Shown here piece after piece: positions 1-10,139 of a stretch of 54,442 nt of DNA (its first letter is position 1; each line of letters opens with the position of its first letter). The translations under genes and the position numbers were made by a program. Origin of the DNA: Gluconacetobacter entanii (GTDB taxonomy: Bacteria > Pseudomonadota > Alphaproteobacteria > Acetobacterales > Acetobacteraceae). The notes beneath the pieces are model-generated. The model was not told the DNA's origin. It saw nothing but the letters and a program-made list of their open reading frames with translations, and did not search any database. The stretch is from contig NZ_NKUF01000020.1 in NCBI RefSeq assembly GCF_003206495.1, forward strand, positions 1 to 54,442, given 5' to 3'.

Positions 1-246
1 CGCCATGGGAAAATGGACCCTCGAAATCATCAGGCGGTCCGATACGACGAAGGGCTTTCAGATCCTGCCGCGTCGCTGGGTGGTGGAACGGACATTCGCC
101 TGGCTGGGACGGTGCAGGCGGCTCGCCAAAGATTGGGAAAAGTCCATTGCGTCCTCAACCGCATGGACATTGATCGCCTCGATCCGCATGCTCACACGAC
201 GGACAGCAAGGCATTGTCAAGCTTGGAAAACTTTCGGATCGGGCTC
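1..246 (+). mobile_element. Right end of an IS5-family (IS1031-like) insertion sequence
   Basis: The first 246 bases hold the C-terminal part of an IS5-type transposase and end in a terminal sequence finishing CGGATCGGGCTC. The next three bases (247-249) are TAA. This fits the TNA target triplet known for the IS1031-type branch of IS5, which is common in acetic acid bacteria. The left end and its inverted repeat lie outside the window, so the boundary is inferred from the end sequence and the target triplet. Confidence 0.65.
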
Positions 247-385
247 TAAGGTGGGCGAAATCGACCAAAATATTGTCGTGATTCATTTTTCGTCCCCGGC
301 AGGACGGGAGGCCGGGGACGCAGCATGTCGCCCACCGGCCCCGGCCACCGGGACCCAAGTGACCAGAACCTGGACAACGCATTGA
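5..385 (+). CDS. IS5-family transposase, C-terminal part
   Basis: The visible residues include [23 protein letters not shown]-type sequence (about residues 23-45), the characteristic DDE-region motif of IS5 transposases with its R-x7-E spacing, followed by the usual basic C-terminal helix. The N-terminal catalytic residues are upstream of the window. In this copy the frame has no stop before the insertion-sequence end at 246 and reads on into flanking DNA to 385, so the last ~45 residues are probably not native. Either the stop was lost or the true product comes from a frame change. The element lies just upstream of, and reads toward, the YihY-type gene. Confidence 0.6.
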   Translation: MGKWTLEIIRRSDTTKGFQILPRRWVVERTFAWLGRCRRLAKDWEKSIASSTAWTLIASIRMLTRRTARHCQAWKTFGSGSKVGEIDQNIVVIHFSSPAGREAGDAACRPPAPATGTQVTRTWTTH

Positions 386-1443
386 TCTCTTCTTCCCCAG
401 ACCAGATCGAGGTGGCGGCCTCCGTCACCCCCGCGCCGCCCACCCCCGGACGCGCCACAAAGAACGGCACGGACATGAATGACGCCCTGCACCGTCACAT
501 CCTGCCCGTCATGAAACAGGTGGCCACCAACATCGCGTCGGACCAGATCACGCTGGCGGCCGCGGGATGCGCGTTCTACGCCACGCTGTCGCTGTTCCCG
601 GCCATGAGCACGATGATCTCCATCTACGGGCTGCTGTTCGATCCCCAGACGGTGGAGCCACAGCTTGTCGTCCTGCGCAACCTGCTGCCGCCCGCGGCAT
701 ACGACCTGATCGGCGAGAGGATCCACATCCTTGTCGCACAGTCCCATTCCTCGCTGACACTGAACCTGATCGTCTCGACCACCATCGCCATGTGGTCGGC
801 TTCGGCGGCGACGCGTTCGCTGCTGCTGGCGATGAACGTGGCCTATAACACGCCTGAAACCCGCAGCTTCCTGCGCTTTCAGGCCATGGGCATGATCATG
901 ACGCTGTGTGCGATCTTTGGCGGCATCCTGACGCTGGCGCTGATGGTGGCGCTGCCGATCCTGCTGGATTACCTGCCGCAGAAGCTCTCGCTCGCCCCGC
1001 CGCCGGGGTCGGTCGAACTGCTGGTGCATATGGGCGGGCCGGCGCTGATGCTGCTGTTCGTGCTGTCGGGATGTTCGCTGCTCTACCGATTCGGCCCCAA
1101 CCGGCAGAGCACGTCATGGCGCTGCATCCTGCCCGGTTCGGTGGCCGCGACCCTGCTGTGGCTGCTGACCTCGTTCGGGTTTTCCTATTACGTCAGACAT
1201 ATCGCCGGATATGGCGCGACCTATGGACCCCTTGGCGCCTTTGTGGCGACGATGATGTGGTTCTACGTCTCGGCCTATGTCGTGCTGCTGGGCGCGGAAC
1301 TCAACGCCGGGCTGGAAATCCAGATGTGCCTGCGTGACAACGGCCCGCAGATGGAGGGATGGTCCATCGCGCGCAAGTCCCACCACGCGCCAGGGACCGA
1401 GGCCACTACCCCTGCGAAGCAGCCCCCGGGGGAAGCGCCGTAA
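325..1443 (+). CDS. YihY/BrkB-family inner membrane protein
   Basis: A polytopic membrane protein of the YihY (virulence factor BrkB) family, whose function is not settled. About six transmembrane segments are visible (roughly residues 78-104, 147-170, 185-215, 235-255, 268-290, 300-325). The family's conserved C-terminal stretch is present: YGPLGAF, then a hydrophobic helix ending LLGAELNA. The ATG at 325 has GGAGG upstream but adds about 50 low-complexity residues; the ATG at 475 (MNDALHRH) would begin right at the conserved domain and may be the true start. The gene converges with the RlpA-like gene, overlapping it by 38 bp. The insertion sequence ends only 78 bp upstream and may have displaced the native promoter. 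Confidence 0.82.
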   Translation: MSPTGPGHRDPSDQNLDNALISSSPDQIEVAASVTPAPPTPGRATKNGTDMNDALHRHILPVMKQVATNIASDQITLAAAGCAFYATLSLFPAMSTMISIYGLLFDPQTVEPQLVVLRNLLPPAAYDLIGERIHILVAQSHSSLTLNLIVSTTIAMWSASAATRSLLLAMNVAYNTPETRSFLRFQAMGMIMTLCAIFGGILTLALMVALPILLDYLPQKLSLAPPPGSVELLVHMGGPALMLLFVLSGCSLLYRFGPNRQSTSWRCILPGSVAATLLWLLTSFGFSYYVRHIAGYGATYGPLGAFVATMMWFYVSAYVVLLGAELNAGLEIQMCLRDNGPQMEGWSIARKSHHAPGTEATTPAKQPPGEAP

Positions 1444-2032
1444 TCTCGACCATCATCGTCCCGCGGTCGAGCAGGCCGATCATCCGCGCCGCCGCCGGCG
1501 ACAGGTCGATGATCCTCCTGCCGCGATAGGGGCCGCGGTCATTGATCCTGACAATGACCGAACGCCCCGTGGAGGTCGAACGAATCCGCACCAGTGTGCC
1601 CAGCGGCAACTGCCGGTGCGCCGCCGTCATCGCCATGGGGTCGAACACATCCCCCGATGCCGTGCGATGGCCGATTTCGCGATGGGTGCCATACCAGCTT
1701 GCCAGTCCGTGCTGCGACCATGTGGATGAAACGCTGTGCATCGGGGGCAGGCCGGGCAGACGGCGCAGGGCATGGTGATGATGGTGCCGGGTGGCCGCAC
1801 CCTGCCGGGCCACGGCGTGATGCACGCCATGTTTGGCATGCCGGGCATGGGCATCACGGGCGCCACACATCAGGCCAAGGCAGACCATCAGCAGACATGA
1901 CAGGACCCATGCCGGAAAATCCGGTATCCGCCGCCGCTTTCGCGACTGTATATGAAGGGGTCCGACAGTCATGGCGGGAACCATTACATAATATACATGA
2001 ACGCGACCAGCCCGATTCAGGTATGCGTCCAT
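1406..2032 (-). CDS. rlpA: RlpA-like septal ring lytic transglycosylase
   Basis: Rare lipoprotein A family: a double-psi beta-barrel domain that in other bacteria cleaves peptide-stripped glycan strands at the septum. The domain runs from about residue 108 (GLASWYG, typical of RlpA) through TASGD, MTAAHRQLPLGT and RINDRGPY. The N-terminal half has a hydrophobic signal segment (about residues 41-62) and then a His-rich stretch (HHHHHA). No lipobox is obvious. In-frame ATGs at 1984 and 1972 are alternative starts that would give a more normal signal peptide. There is no SPOR domain, so the protein is short for the family. Its 3' end overlaps the YihY-type gene. Confidence 0.82.
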   Translation of the reverse strand: MDAYLNRAGRVHVYYVMVPAMTVGPLHIQSRKRRRIPDFPAWVLSCLLMVCLGLMCGARDAHARHAKHGVHHAVARQGAATRHHHHHALRRLPGLPPMHSVSSTWSQHGLASWYGTHREIGHRTASGDVFDPMAMTAAHRQLPLGTLVRIRSTSTGRSVIVRINDRGPYRGRRIIDLSPAAARMIGLLDRGTMMVEITALPPGAASQG

Positions 2033-2241
2033 CCCGTATATTATGACTTCAAAAGTCAGCTTTATATTTATTGAGGGATTATTTCCTATCCCTCATGTCA
2101 TTAACATAGGGAAACTGTCCGCCACATGCCGCGCGGGCACATCCGCCAGGCCCACGGGACGGCATGGGCGGCGTTCGATTCGCCATGGCATGCAGAACAG
2201 GCTTGGATCGCAGCGAAGGGCATGCTACGGCGCCTGTCATT

Positions 2242-2697
2242 ATGGAGCGTCCCCTGATTGCCGTTCTCAACGGCCCGAACCTCAACATGCTTGGACTGCG
2301 GCAGCCGGAAGTGTACGGCGTCGCAACCCTTGATGATGTCGAACAGGTCTGCGTGCAGGCTGCGGAGCAGCTCGACGTGGCGATCGATTTCCGCCAGACC
2401 AACGGCGAAGGGGAACTCGTTTCATGGATTCAGGAATGCCGGGGCCGCGCACGTGGCATCATCATCAACCCGGCGGCCTATTCCCATACCTCCATCGCGG
2501 TCCTTGACGCCCTGCTGGCGGTCGATCTGCCGGTGATCGAGGTCCATATTTCCAACATCCATCGCCGTGAGGCGTTCCGCCATACTTCCTACGTCTCCCG
2601 CGCCGCCATCGGCGTCATCTGCGGGCTTGGCGTGCGGGGGTACGCGCTGGCGCTTCATGCGATGACCGACATGATTCTGGACGAGGACGATCAATGA
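2242..2697 (+). CDS. aroQ: 3-dehydroquinate dehydratase, type II
   Basis: Third step of the shikimate pathway: dehydration of 3-dehydroquinate to 3-dehydroshikimate by a dodecameric cytosolic enzyme. The 151-residue length is normal. Signature blocks are present: VLNGPNLNMLG near the N-terminus, catalytic Tyr25 (PEVYG), Asn77 (INPAAYSHTS), His102 (EVHISNIH) and Arg113 (FRHTSY). The ATG at 2242 is chosen because the family begins a few residues before VLNGPN; upstream in-frame starts only add non-conserved sequence. The stop overlaps the accB start (ATGA at 2694), the aroQ-accB-accC order common in alphaproteobacteria. Confidence 0.96.
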   Translation: MERPLIAVLNGPNLNMLGLRQPEVYGVATLDDVEQVCVQAAEQLDVAIDFRQTNGEGELVSWIQECRGRARGIIINPAAYSHTSIAVLDALLAVDLPVIEVHISNIHRREAFRHTSYVSRAAIGVICGLGVRGYALALHAMTDMILDEDDQ

Positions 2698-3155
2698 GCC
2701 GACTGCTCGTGGATGCGGATGCCATTCGGGCATTGGCCGAAATTCTGACCGAAACTGGCCTGACCGAAATCGAGATCGCGGAAAAGGACAGCCGCGTCCG
2801 TGTCGTGCGCGCGGCGCCGGCCGCGACCCATGCCGTCGCCCCGCCGCCGCCGGTCGCAGCGCCCGCCCCGGTCGCGGCCCCGGTGCCCGTCGCGGCCCCG
2901 CCCGCCGACCTGTCGAAGCATCCGGGCGCGGTCACCAGCCCGATGGTCGGCGTGGCCTACCTGACGCCCGACCCGTCGGCCCCCCCCTTCGTGACCGAAG
3001 GCCAGCAGGTCGTCGCGGGCCAGACCCTGATGCTGATCGAGGCGATGAAGACCTTCAACCAGATCAAGGCCCCGCGCGCGGGCACCCTGACCAAGATCCT
3101 CGTCCCCTCGGGCGAGCCTGTTGAATACGGCGAAGTCCTGGCCATCATAGAGTAA
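2694..3155 (+). CDS. accB: Acetyl-CoA carboxylase biotin carboxyl carrier protein
   Basis: Carries the biotin that shuttles CO2 from biotin carboxylase to the carboxyltransferase in the first step of fatty acid synthesis. It has 153 residues: an N-terminal segment (1-45), a flexible Ala/Pro linker (about 45-72), then the biotinyl domain (about 76-153). The biotinylated lysine is Lys119 in the EAMKT motif. Translation is probably coupled to aroQ through the 4-bp overlap and to accC through a TAATG junction at 3153-3157. Confidence 0.97.
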   Translation: MSRLLVDADAIRALAEILTETGLTEIEIAEKDSRVRVVRAAPAATHAVAPPPPVAAPAPVAAPVPVAAPPADLSKHPGAVTSPMVGVAYLTPDPSAPPFVTEGQQVVAGQTLMLIEAMKTFNQIKAPRAGTLTKILVPSGEPVEYGEVLAIIE

Positions 3156-4504
3156 TGTTTTCCAAGATCCTGATCGCCAATCGCGGCGAGATCGCCCTGC
3201 GCATCCTGCGGGCCTGCCGCGAACTGGGCATCCCCACCGTTGCCGTGCATTCGACGGCCGATTCGGATGCGATGCATGTCCGCCTCGCGGATGAGGCCGT
3301 GTGCATCGGCCCGCCCGCCAGCCGCGATTCGTACCTGAACGTCGCGGCCATCCTGTCGGCGGCCACCATCACCGGGGCGGACGCGATCCATCCCGGCTAT
3401 GGCTTCCTGTCGGAAAATGCGGATTTCGCCGAAACGGTGGAAGCCCACGGCCTGACCTTCATCGGCCCGACGGCCGACCATATCCGCATGATGGGTGACA
3501 AGATCACCGCCAAGACCACCATGCGCGCGCTTGGCGTGCCGCTGGTGCCGGGGTCCGACGGGGCGCTGGAAAACCTGGAGCAGGCGCGCGAAGTCGCCGA
3601 CAGGGTCGGCTATCCCGTGCTGATCAAGGCGGCGGCGGGCGGCGGCGGACGCGGCATGAAGGTTGCCACCACCGCCGACGACCTTGAGGAAGCATGGAGC
3701 GTCGCCCGCACCGAGGCCCGCGCCGCGTTCGGCAATGACGAGGTGTATCTGGAAAAATACCTCGACCGGCCGCGCCACATCGAACTGCAGATCATGGCGG
3801 ACACGCACGGCAATGTCGTGCATTTCGGGGAACGCGACTGTTCCCTGCAGCGTCGCCACCAGAAGCTCCTCGAAGAAGCCGGGTCGCCCGCGCTCGATGC
3901 GAAGCAGCGCGACGAAATCGGCGAGATCGCGACCTCGGCGCTGAAAAAGCTGGGCTATCGCAACGCCGGCACGCTGGAGTTCCTGTATCAGGACGGGCAG
4001 TTCTGCTTCATCGAGATGAATACCCGCCTGCAGGTGGAACATCCGGTGACGGAAATGGTCTGCGACGTGGACCTCGTGCGTGAACAGATCCGCATCGCGG
4101 CGGGTGAACCGCTGGGATACGACCAGAAGGACATCCACTTCTCCGGCCATGCGATCGAATGTCGCATCAATGCCGAAGATCCGCAGACCTTCATGCCCAC
4201 CCCCGGCACCATAAGCGTCTTCCACCCGCCCGGTGGCCTGGGCGTGTGCGTGGACAGCGCGCTGTATGCCGGATACCGCGTCCCGCCCTATTACGACAGC
4301 ATGATCGCCAAGCTGATCGTGCGCGCGCCGACCCGTCTGGAGGCCATCCAGCGCATGCGCCGCGCCCTTGATGAGTTCGTGATCGAGGGGGTGAAGACGG
4401 TGATCCCGCTGCACCTGAAGATCCTTGACGATCCGCAGTTCCGGTCGGGTGACTACACCATCCACTGGCTGGAAAAATTCGTCGCCGCCCAGAACGCGGA
4501 ATAA
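3155..4504 (+). CDS. accC: Acetyl-CoA carboxylase biotin carboxylase subunit
   Basis: ATP-grasp enzyme that carboxylates the biotin on AccB. At 449 residues it has the standard length. Visible hallmarks are the N-terminal [13 protein letters not shown], the glycine-rich ATP loop [10 protein letters not shown] (about residue 160), the [12 protein letters not shown] block, and the catalytic segment [13 protein letters not shown]. Its start overlaps the accB stop by one base. A strong rho-independent terminator follows 19 bp after the stop, closing the aroQ-accB-accC operon. Confidence 0.98.
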   Translation: MFSKILIANRGEIALRILRACRELGIPTVAVHSTADSDAMHVRLADEAVCIGPPASRDSYLNVAAILSAATITGADAIHPGYGFLSENADFAETVEAHGLTFIGPTADHIRMMGDKITAKTTMRALGVPLVPGSDGALENLEQAREVADRVGYPVLIKAAAGGGGRGMKVATTADDLEEAWSVARTEARAAFGNDEVYLEKYLDRPRHIELQIMADTHGNVVHFGERDCSLQRRHQKLLEEAGSPALDAKQRDEIGEIATSALKKLGYRNAGTLEFLYQDGQFCFIEMNTRLQVEHPVTEMVCDVDLVREQIRIAAGEPLGYDQKDIHFSGHAIECRINAEDPQTFMPTPGTISVFHPPGGLGVCVDSALYAGYRVPPYYDSMIAKLIVRAPTRLEAIQRMRRALDEFVIEGVKTVIPLHLKILDDPQFRSGDYTIHWLEKFVAAQNAE

Positions 4505-4523
4505 CACGGCCAGACAGGACAGA

Positions 4524-4560
4524 GGGCCAGCGGGATGAGAAATCCCCTGGCCCTTTTTTT
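4524..4560 (+). terminator. Rho-independent terminator after accC
   Basis: A near-perfect stem (GGGCCAGCGGGAT pairing with ATCCCCTGGCCC, GAGAA loop) is followed directly by seven T residues. It lies 19 bp past the accC stop, as expected for the end of the aroQ-accB-accC transcript. Confidence 0.9.
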
Positions 4561-4575
4561 GTGTCCAGAACCAAC

Positions 4576-4628
4576 ATTCCGGGTGCCGCCTTCCGATCGA
4601 AAGAGGCGGCGTGCTTTGAAACTTTTAA
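4576..4628. repeat. Double-hairpin intergenic repeat, partial copy
   Basis: Holds the GGGTGCCGCC...GGCGGC hairpin and the GAAACTTTTAAA edge of the repeat family described at 30270-30349. The second hairpin is missing. It sits between the convergent accC and FUSC-type genes and may serve as the terminator for the latter. Confidence 0.7.
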
Positions 4629-4631
4629 ATG

Positions 4632-6866
4632 TCAGTTCAGGACCGGGTCCAGATACGGGCTGGAGGCGTCAAAGAATTTCTGGTTGTTGTCGAGTTCGTA
4701 AGAAATCACATACAGGCAGACCAGCGCCACGTTCATCTCCAGCCGGACCCCAAGGTTCCTTTCCTCCTGCGTCATGCTCTGGATATGGGCGATCGCCAGC
4801 TTCGTGGCCCGCGCGGTGCGGCCATAATGCCCGCCGTAACGCCCGCTGAACTGTGCCATGCGGGCCATCATCTCGCCCAGTACCTGCTGCGCGCCCGGTG
4901 GCAGGAGGTTACGTTCCTGAACCCCGCGCAGGCGGATGATGTTCAGCCCGATCGTCATGGCCGACAGGATGCCCTGCAGGTAGGAATCGATGATCACGTC
5001 GGGCGTGTTTTCCGCATTCGTCAGCAGCCGCACGAAACGGTCCACATTGCGTTCCACCACATACAGCGTCGTCGGCAGCGTGCGTGCGTGCGCGACGTGA
5101 CGCAGGCCCCGCAGGATGCTGGTACGCATCTGCCAGCGCATGTCGTTGGTATCGAACGGCAGCACCAGCCGGAAGACCCACATCGCGTACCACAGGCCAA
5201 GGATCAGCGGCATCGCCGTGTTGAAGAACGAGACCTCGTCCAGTCGCGACTGGTTCCCCGGCCCCAGCAGGATCGGCATGAACAGGTTGTATGACACCGC
5301 CCCCAGAATCAGCACCGGATAGGCAAAGGCCAGCCCGCCCATCAGCATCGGGATCATCAGGCACATGGCCATGACTTCATAGGTGGAGGGCGTGGGCAGC
5401 ACCCACAGGACCAGCACACCGGCCATCACGCTGGCCCAGATCGCACCACCCAGGAACGCCTTGGTCGCAAGTGCGGGCTTCTCCAGCGTCGCGAACAGGC
5501 TGCACACGATGGAGACGAACATGATGAAGGTCAGGCCGGACGACCATGCCGTCGCAATCCAGATCAGGCCGGCCCCGAAAATGGTGACAGAGGCGCGCAG
5601 GCTGTTGGTAAAGGCCTGCTGCCAGTCGCGGAACGTCTTGATCCGGTAATGGAAATGGTCATGGCGCAGCGTATGGCGGCTGGCGTCGAACTGGATGATG
5701 GCCTGTTCAAGCTCATCGAGCATCTCGCCAAGCCCGTAATGCAGCATCCGCTGCTGCTCCAGGATATGCGCAACGGCGGGCGAGGCCGGGTCGCGGGTGT
5801 CGCTGCCCATTTCATCTTCGATGGAATCGGCGACACTCTGGCGGCATTCCGCCTGCAACGTGGCAAGTTCGGCAAGGACGGGATGGATGTCATCCGTCAT
5901 TTCCAACTGCCCGACCATATCACGCAGGAATGCCTGCACCTTGGCCGATGTGGCGTTGAAGGCCGCGCCGGGAATGTTGCCGGGGATATGCATCAGCGCC
6001 GCAAGGTCCAAGCCGCGCGACAGCAGCATCGCCACCCGGGCAAGGGCCGCGCGTGCGTGATCGCCCTCATGCCCGCGCTGGGCGCCCATTTCTACCTCGG
6101 CGAACTCGATCTGGTCACTCAGGCTCGTGATATTGGCAAAGACCTGCCGCGACCTGCGCAGGACATCATGCTCCCCCGCCAGCAGGGAGGCCAGCGTCTG
6201 GCCCGCCCCGTCGATGGCCGTCAGGAAATTGGCGGTCAACCGGTCCTGCGCCCGCTTGCCCAGCCGGTACTGGAACAGGGAGGAGACGGTGCTTTCCAGC
6301 ACGATGCCCAGCACGATATAGGTCGCGCGCGACATCGCGGTCATGAAGATGTGCTGCGGATCGGCAATCCCGTCGAGCGAGATGATGGCGTAGGTAAACC
6401 CGCTGGCCCGCATGCCGTGGATGCGGTAATTCGTCATCGTCGCGGGGCCGGGCAGCAACGTGCCGATAAAGCAGAACATCCCGATCCCGCCCGCAAGCAG
6501 CAGGATGAACATCAGCGGCGCCTGCGGGAACGCCGCGACCAGCAGCACGGCGCAGATCGTGCCCACCACCATGCCGAACAGGTGCCATCGCGCCTTGGCC
6601 ACGCTCTTGCCGCGCGACCCTTGCGCGACCATCCACACCGTCAGCGCCGCCCATTGCGGGCTGCCGAGTTCCCACCACAGCGCAATCCCCAGCGCGATCA
6701 GCGAGGTGATGGTCGTACGCAGGGCATAGCCGAAGGTAAACAGCCCCGGCGCGAACAGCCAGCGCATGTGATCCTGCCGGATCGTGGCCCCAGGGGGCCA
6801 CAGACGCCGCAGGAAGGCGACGATCCGGGTCTGGAACTGGATCAGGGAGAGCTCAAGACTATTCAT
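4632..6866 (-). CDS. FUSC-family membrane protein (aromatic acid / fusaric acid exporter type)
   Basis: A 744-residue membrane protein of the FUSC/AaeB superfamily, whose characterised members export aromatic acids such as fusaric or p-hydroxybenzoic acid with a membrane-fusion partner. It has the family's two-fold layout: a hydrophobic block of about six helices (residues ~40-190), a long cytosolic region (~200-390), a second hydrophobic block (~400-530) and a soluble C-terminal tail. No fusion-protein (AaeA-like) gene is adjacent, so substrate and partners are unknown. The ATG at 6866 is preceded by 157 bp of gene-free DNA that must hold its promoter. Confidence 0.85.
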   Translation of the reverse strand: MNSLELSLIQFQTRIVAFLRRLWPPGATIRQDHMRWLFAPGLFTFGYALRTTITSLIALGIALWWELGSPQWAALTVWMVAQGSRGKSVAKARWHLFGMVVGTICAVLLVAAFPQAPLMFILLLAGGIGMFCFIGTLLPGPATMTNYRIHGMRASGFTYAIISLDGIADPQHIFMTAMSRATYIVLGIVLESTVSSLFQYRLGKRAQDRLTANFLTAIDGAGQTLASLLAGEHDVLRRSRQVFANITSLSDQIEFAEVEMGAQRGHEGDHARAALARVAMLLSRGLDLAALMHIPGNIPGAAFNATSAKVQAFLRDMVGQLEMTDDIHPVLAELATLQAECRQSVADSIEDEMGSDTRDPASPAVAHILEQQRMLHYGLGEMLDELEQAIIQFDASRHTLRHDHFHYRIKTFRDWQQAFTNSLRASVTIFGAGLIWIATAWSSGLTFIMFVSIVCSLFATLEKPALATKAFLGGAIWASVMAGVLVLWVLPTPSTYEVMAMCLMIPMLMGGLAFAYPVLILGAVSYNLFMPILLGPGNQSRLDEVSFFNTAMPLILGLWYAMWVFRLVLPFDTNDMRWQMRTSILRGLRHVAHARTLPTTLYVVERNVDRFVRLLTNAENTPDVIIDSYLQGILSAMTIGLNIIRLRGVQERNLLPPGAQQVLGEMMARMAQFSGRYGGHYGRTARATKLAIAHIQSMTQEERNLGVRLEMNVALVCLYVISYELDNNQKFFDASSPYLDPVLN

Positions 6867-7023
6867 CCCGGCATCCGCGCTCCATGAGATATGAAAAACG
6901 GCTATGCAGTTTCAGGTACACTTTACACGTGTTGCCGCAACACCGACATGTGATGTCCGGTATATCAGCGTTCATGAAACTGTATATTGCAAGACGGCCC
7001 CGCCGGCAAAGCAGCGATACCGA

Positions 7024-7554
7024 TCAGTCGTCGTAAGCCACCAGCGTCCTGACCGGCACATCAAGGCGGTCACGCCCCCCAAGCCCGGTCAGTTCGATCA
7101 GCGTGGCAGCCCCCACGACCTCCGCGCCGACCTTGCGCAGCAGCGCAATGGAGGCGGCAAGCGTGCCCCCGGTCGCCAGCAGGTCGTCCATCACGACCAC
7201 GCGCTGTCCCGGCGTGATCGCATCGGCCTGGATATGCAGCGAATCCTTGCCGTATTCGAGGTCATAGTCATAGGAAATCGTCTCGCCCGGCAGCTTGCCC
7301 GGCTTGCGCAGCATCACAAGGCCACAGCCAAGGCGGCTGGCCAGCGGGGCCGCCGTCAGGAAGCCGCGCGATTCAATGGCCGCCAGCACATCGACCGACC
7401 ACGGCGCGACCGCCGCCGTCAGACGCCCCATCGCGATCTGCCAGGCATCCGCATTCCGCATCAGCGTCGAGATATCGTAGAACAGGATACCCGGCTTCGG
7501 AAAATCGGGAATGCCCCGGATGTACTGCTTCAGATCAATGGTGGGAGTCGTCAT
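7024..7554 (-). CDS. apt: Adenine phosphoribosyltransferase
   Basis: Purine salvage enzyme converting adenine and PRPP to AMP. The product has 176 residues, usual for Apt. Conserved features are [18 protein letters not shown] near the N-terminus, AIESRGF, and the PRPP-binding loop [13 protein letters not shown]. The ATG at 7554 is chosen because family members begin a few residues before the IRGIPDFP block. The gene is monocistronic as far as can be seen, with about 180 gene-free bases upstream. Confidence 0.96.
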   Translation of the reverse strand: MTTPTIDLKQYIRGIPDFPKPGILFYDISTLMRNADAWQIAMGRLTAAVAPWSVDVLAAIESRGFLTAAPLASRLGCGLVMLRKPGKLPGETISYDYDLEYGKDSLHIQADAITPGQRVVVMDDLLATGGTLAASIALLRKVGAEVVGAATLIELTGLGGRDRLDVPVRTLVAYDD

Positions 7555-7734
7555 GGCCTGTCTATATTCCCGCAAACCTGTTCCGGGCCGCGACGTCCGA
7601 CGGACATCCCGGTCCCGTAAATTACGCCCGTGGTCACGGGCGCGCGATGCACGTCGCCTGTAGCGGCCGGGTCGCCGGACGGCAACCCCGTCATGGCCGC
7701 TTTTGTCGCAGACCGCCCGTGCGTGCGCCAGACA

Positions 7735-9048
7735 TTATGGCCTGGCCCTGCCTGCCGTCGTGGCCTCCGCCGCGGGGGCATCGGCCGGGCGGCGCGGACG
7801 CAGCACCACCATCAGCAGCATGACCACAGCCCCCCCCATCATCACCGCCGCCATGGGAATGGGGGAGTTCGACGGCAGCATGCCGACGATCGCCCCCGCC
7901 AGCGCGCCCAGCACGTACTGCAGCGTCCCGACGAAGGCCGAAGCACTTCCCGCCAGACGCGGATGATCCGCCAGTGCGCCCACCGTCGCGTTCGGCCCGA
8001 TGATCCCGGTCGTGCCGAGCGAGAACATCATCGTCCCCACCAGCGCGATCATCAGCCCGATGGAGGGATGCCCCCCCGCCTTCGTCGTTTCCGAAATCAG
8101 GCTGGCGACCAGCGTCATGCCGATCGTGCCGACAAGCGCGATGATGACCGACACACCAAGGATGCGCGCCGCGTCGATCCGCCCCACCAGCATGCCGTTC
8201 AACTGCGACGCGCCGATCATGCACACGGCGAATACGCCGAACATCATGCCGAAATGCGCGGGCGACAGGCCGAACTGGTGAATGAACACCGACGGCGCGG
8301 CCGACAGGTAGGTAAAGGACATGAAGCACGAGAAACCGGCGATCATCGCATTGGTGAAGAACCCGCGGTCACGCACCAGCAGCAGATAGCGGCTGCACAG
8401 TGTCACCGGCGACAGTTCGCTGCGGTTTTCAGGCTTCAGCGTTTCAGGCAGGACGCGCCAGATCAGCAGCATGCACACCACGCCATAGACCGCCGCCGCC
8501 CAGAAGATCGACCGCCATGTCGTGAACGACAGCACCATGCCCCCCAGCGTGGGCGCAAGGATCGGCACGACCCCCATCACCAGCACAAGGCGCGACATCA
8601 TGCGTGCGGATTCATTGCCATGCGACATGTCGCGCACGCACGCGCTGGGGATGATCAGGCTGGCCGAAGCGCCAAGCGACGCGACAAGGCGAAAGGCCGA
8701 GAAGGTATAGATGTCCGTCGCCACCGCGCACCCGACGGAGGCCAGCGTATAGACGAACGTCCCCAGCAGCATCGGGATGCGCCGGCCGAACCGGTCGGAG
8801 ACGGGACCCATCGTGATCTGCCCGATCGCAAGGCCCACGAGCCAGATCGCCAGCGTCATCTGCGCGGAACCGGTGCGCGCATGCAGCGACTTTTCCAGTT
8901 CGGGGAAGGCAGGCAGGTAGATATCCGTCGAAACGGGCCCGACCGCCGTCAGGACCCCCAGCAGGATGGCAATCCATCCCATGGACCGTCCGGCTGTCTT
9001 GCCAACGGATGCATCGGACGACTGCGCCGCGAGTGCGGAAGAGCCCAT
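7735..9048 (-). CDS. Bcr/CflA-family drug efflux MFS transporter
   Basis: A 437-residue proton-driven efflux pump of the major facilitator superfamily, Bcr/CflA (DHA1) branch. Key blocks are STDIYLPAFPEL after the first helix and the loop motif GPVSDRFGRRIPML between helices 2 and 3, both typical of Bcr. About twelve transmembrane segments are visible. Homologues export bicyclomycin, chloramphenicol or sulfonamides; the substrate here cannot be told from sequence. The first ~20 residues are hydrophilic and could be partly non-native, but no better start was seen. Confidence 0.9.
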   Translation of the reverse strand: MGSSALAAQSSDASVGKTAGRSMGWIAILLGVLTAVGPVSTDIYLPAFPELEKSLHARTGSAQMTLAIWLVGLAIGQITMGPVSDRFGRRIPMLLGTFVYTLASVGCAVATDIYTFSAFRLVASLGASASLIIPSACVRDMSHGNESARMMSRLVLVMGVVPILAPTLGGMVLSFTTWRSIFWAAAVYGVVCMLLIWRVLPETLKPENRSELSPVTLCSRYLLLVRDRGFFTNAMIAGFSCFMSFTYLSAAPSVFIHQFGLSPAHFGMMFGVFAVCMIGASQLNGMLVGRIDAARILGVSVIIALVGTIGMTLVASLISETTKAGGHPSIGLMIALVGTMMFSLGTTGIIGPNATVGALADHPRLAGSASAFVGTLQYVLGALAGAIVGMLPSNSPIPMAAVMMGGAVVMLLMVVLRPRRPADAPAAEATTAGRARP

Positions 9049-9239
9049 GACGGCACTCCAGAAATCAAGGGAAGCAAGGATTGCGAAAGTATCTAGCCGA
9101 GGACACCGGAAATTTTCATCCTCTATTCCGGCATTCCAGCGTTTCGCTCACCGAAGGTATCGCGCGTGCATGCGCGTCGCGTCAACCATCCGTGAAGACA
9201 GAAAAACACGACGATACCTAAAACATTTTTTCAAAGTGT

Positions 9240-10052
9240 TCATGTGGTACGATCGGCACGCGCGATCCTGCTGGCACGCAGCAGCCACACCCCGCCAAGG
9301 CCCGAAATCACGAACAGCACGACAGCCAACGCAACCTGCCACTGATGGTTCACTTCCGTCCCGCCACCGACCAGGACGAACACCACCGTCTGCGGCAGGC
9401 TGCCCAGCAGCGTGGCGGCGATGAACCCTGCCGCCCGCGCACCCGCAAGGCCCGCCGCGATGCTGAGCATCATGGCAGACCCCACCGGCAGCAGGCGCAG
9501 CACCAGCACGCAGCTAAATGTCCGCTCACGCAGGGGGCGGCCCAGACGCGCGCACATGTCGCGCACACGTGGCGGCAGGCGTGCGCCCCCCCCCATGCGC
9601 CCCATCGCCCGCGCGACCATGAAATCCGCCATTCCCCCCGCAACCGTGGCGCAGGTGGCCAGCGCCATGCCCGCCGCCGTGCCATAGGCCATGCCCGCCG
9701 CAAGGCACACCGCCTGGCGTGGCAGGCCCAGCGCGCAGAACGCCGTCCCCGCCAGCACGAACCACACCCGCCCCCATATCCCGTCACGCAGCATGGCGAC
9801 ATTGCCCGGCCCCATCTCCAGCCCCGTGCGCAGTCCCGGTATCGCGCGCACCGCGACCACCACCGCCACCGCCAGGGCGACCATCAGCGCGGGACGCAGC
9901 AGCACGCCCAGGCCCGCACGCGGCGCGGCGGCGGAAGACGGGGTACCGGAAGGGGCATGGGCCACGGAGGGCGGGGGGCGGCATGATCGCGTCACGCGGG
10001 GAAAGACATCCTCTGTTGCGATATATGTGGCGCGGGCACGCACGCCAGTCAT
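9240..10052 (-). CDS. TVP38/TMEM64 (SNARE-associated, VTT-domain) family membrane protein
   Basis: About 270 residues with five to six hydrophobic segments. The VTT-domain signature is present in the C-terminal half: RLLPVGSAMMLSIAAGL followed by a Gly-rich helix and LLGSLPQTVVF. Family members are DedA-like inner-membrane proteins, often linked to lipid scrambling or transport; the role here is unknown. The frame stays open far upstream across ctaA on the other strand, so the ATG at 10052 is chosen as the last start that does not overlap ctaA. The exact start is uncertain, since the first ~45 residues are poorly conserved Pro/Ala/Arg sequence. Confidence 0.8.
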   Translation of the reverse strand: MTGVRARATYIATEDVFPRVTRSCRPPPSVAHAPSGTPSSAAAPRAGLGVLLRPALMVALAVAVVVAVRAIPGLRTGLEMGPGNVAMLRDGIWGRVWFVLAGTAFCALGLPRQAVCLAAGMAYGTAAGMALATCATVAGGMADFMVARAMGRMGGGARLPPRVRDMCARLGRPLRERTFSCVLVLRLLPVGSAMMLSIAAGLAGARAAGFIAATLLGSLPQTVVFVLVGGGTEVNHQWQVALAVVLFVISGLGGVWLLRASRIARADRTT

Positions 10053-10139
10053 GCCGTGGACGTGCGGCAGACACGAAAACCTTACCAGCGCCCTAGCATT
10101 GCCTTGCGGCGGCGTGCAAGGCCAGTCTAAATCCGGCCT

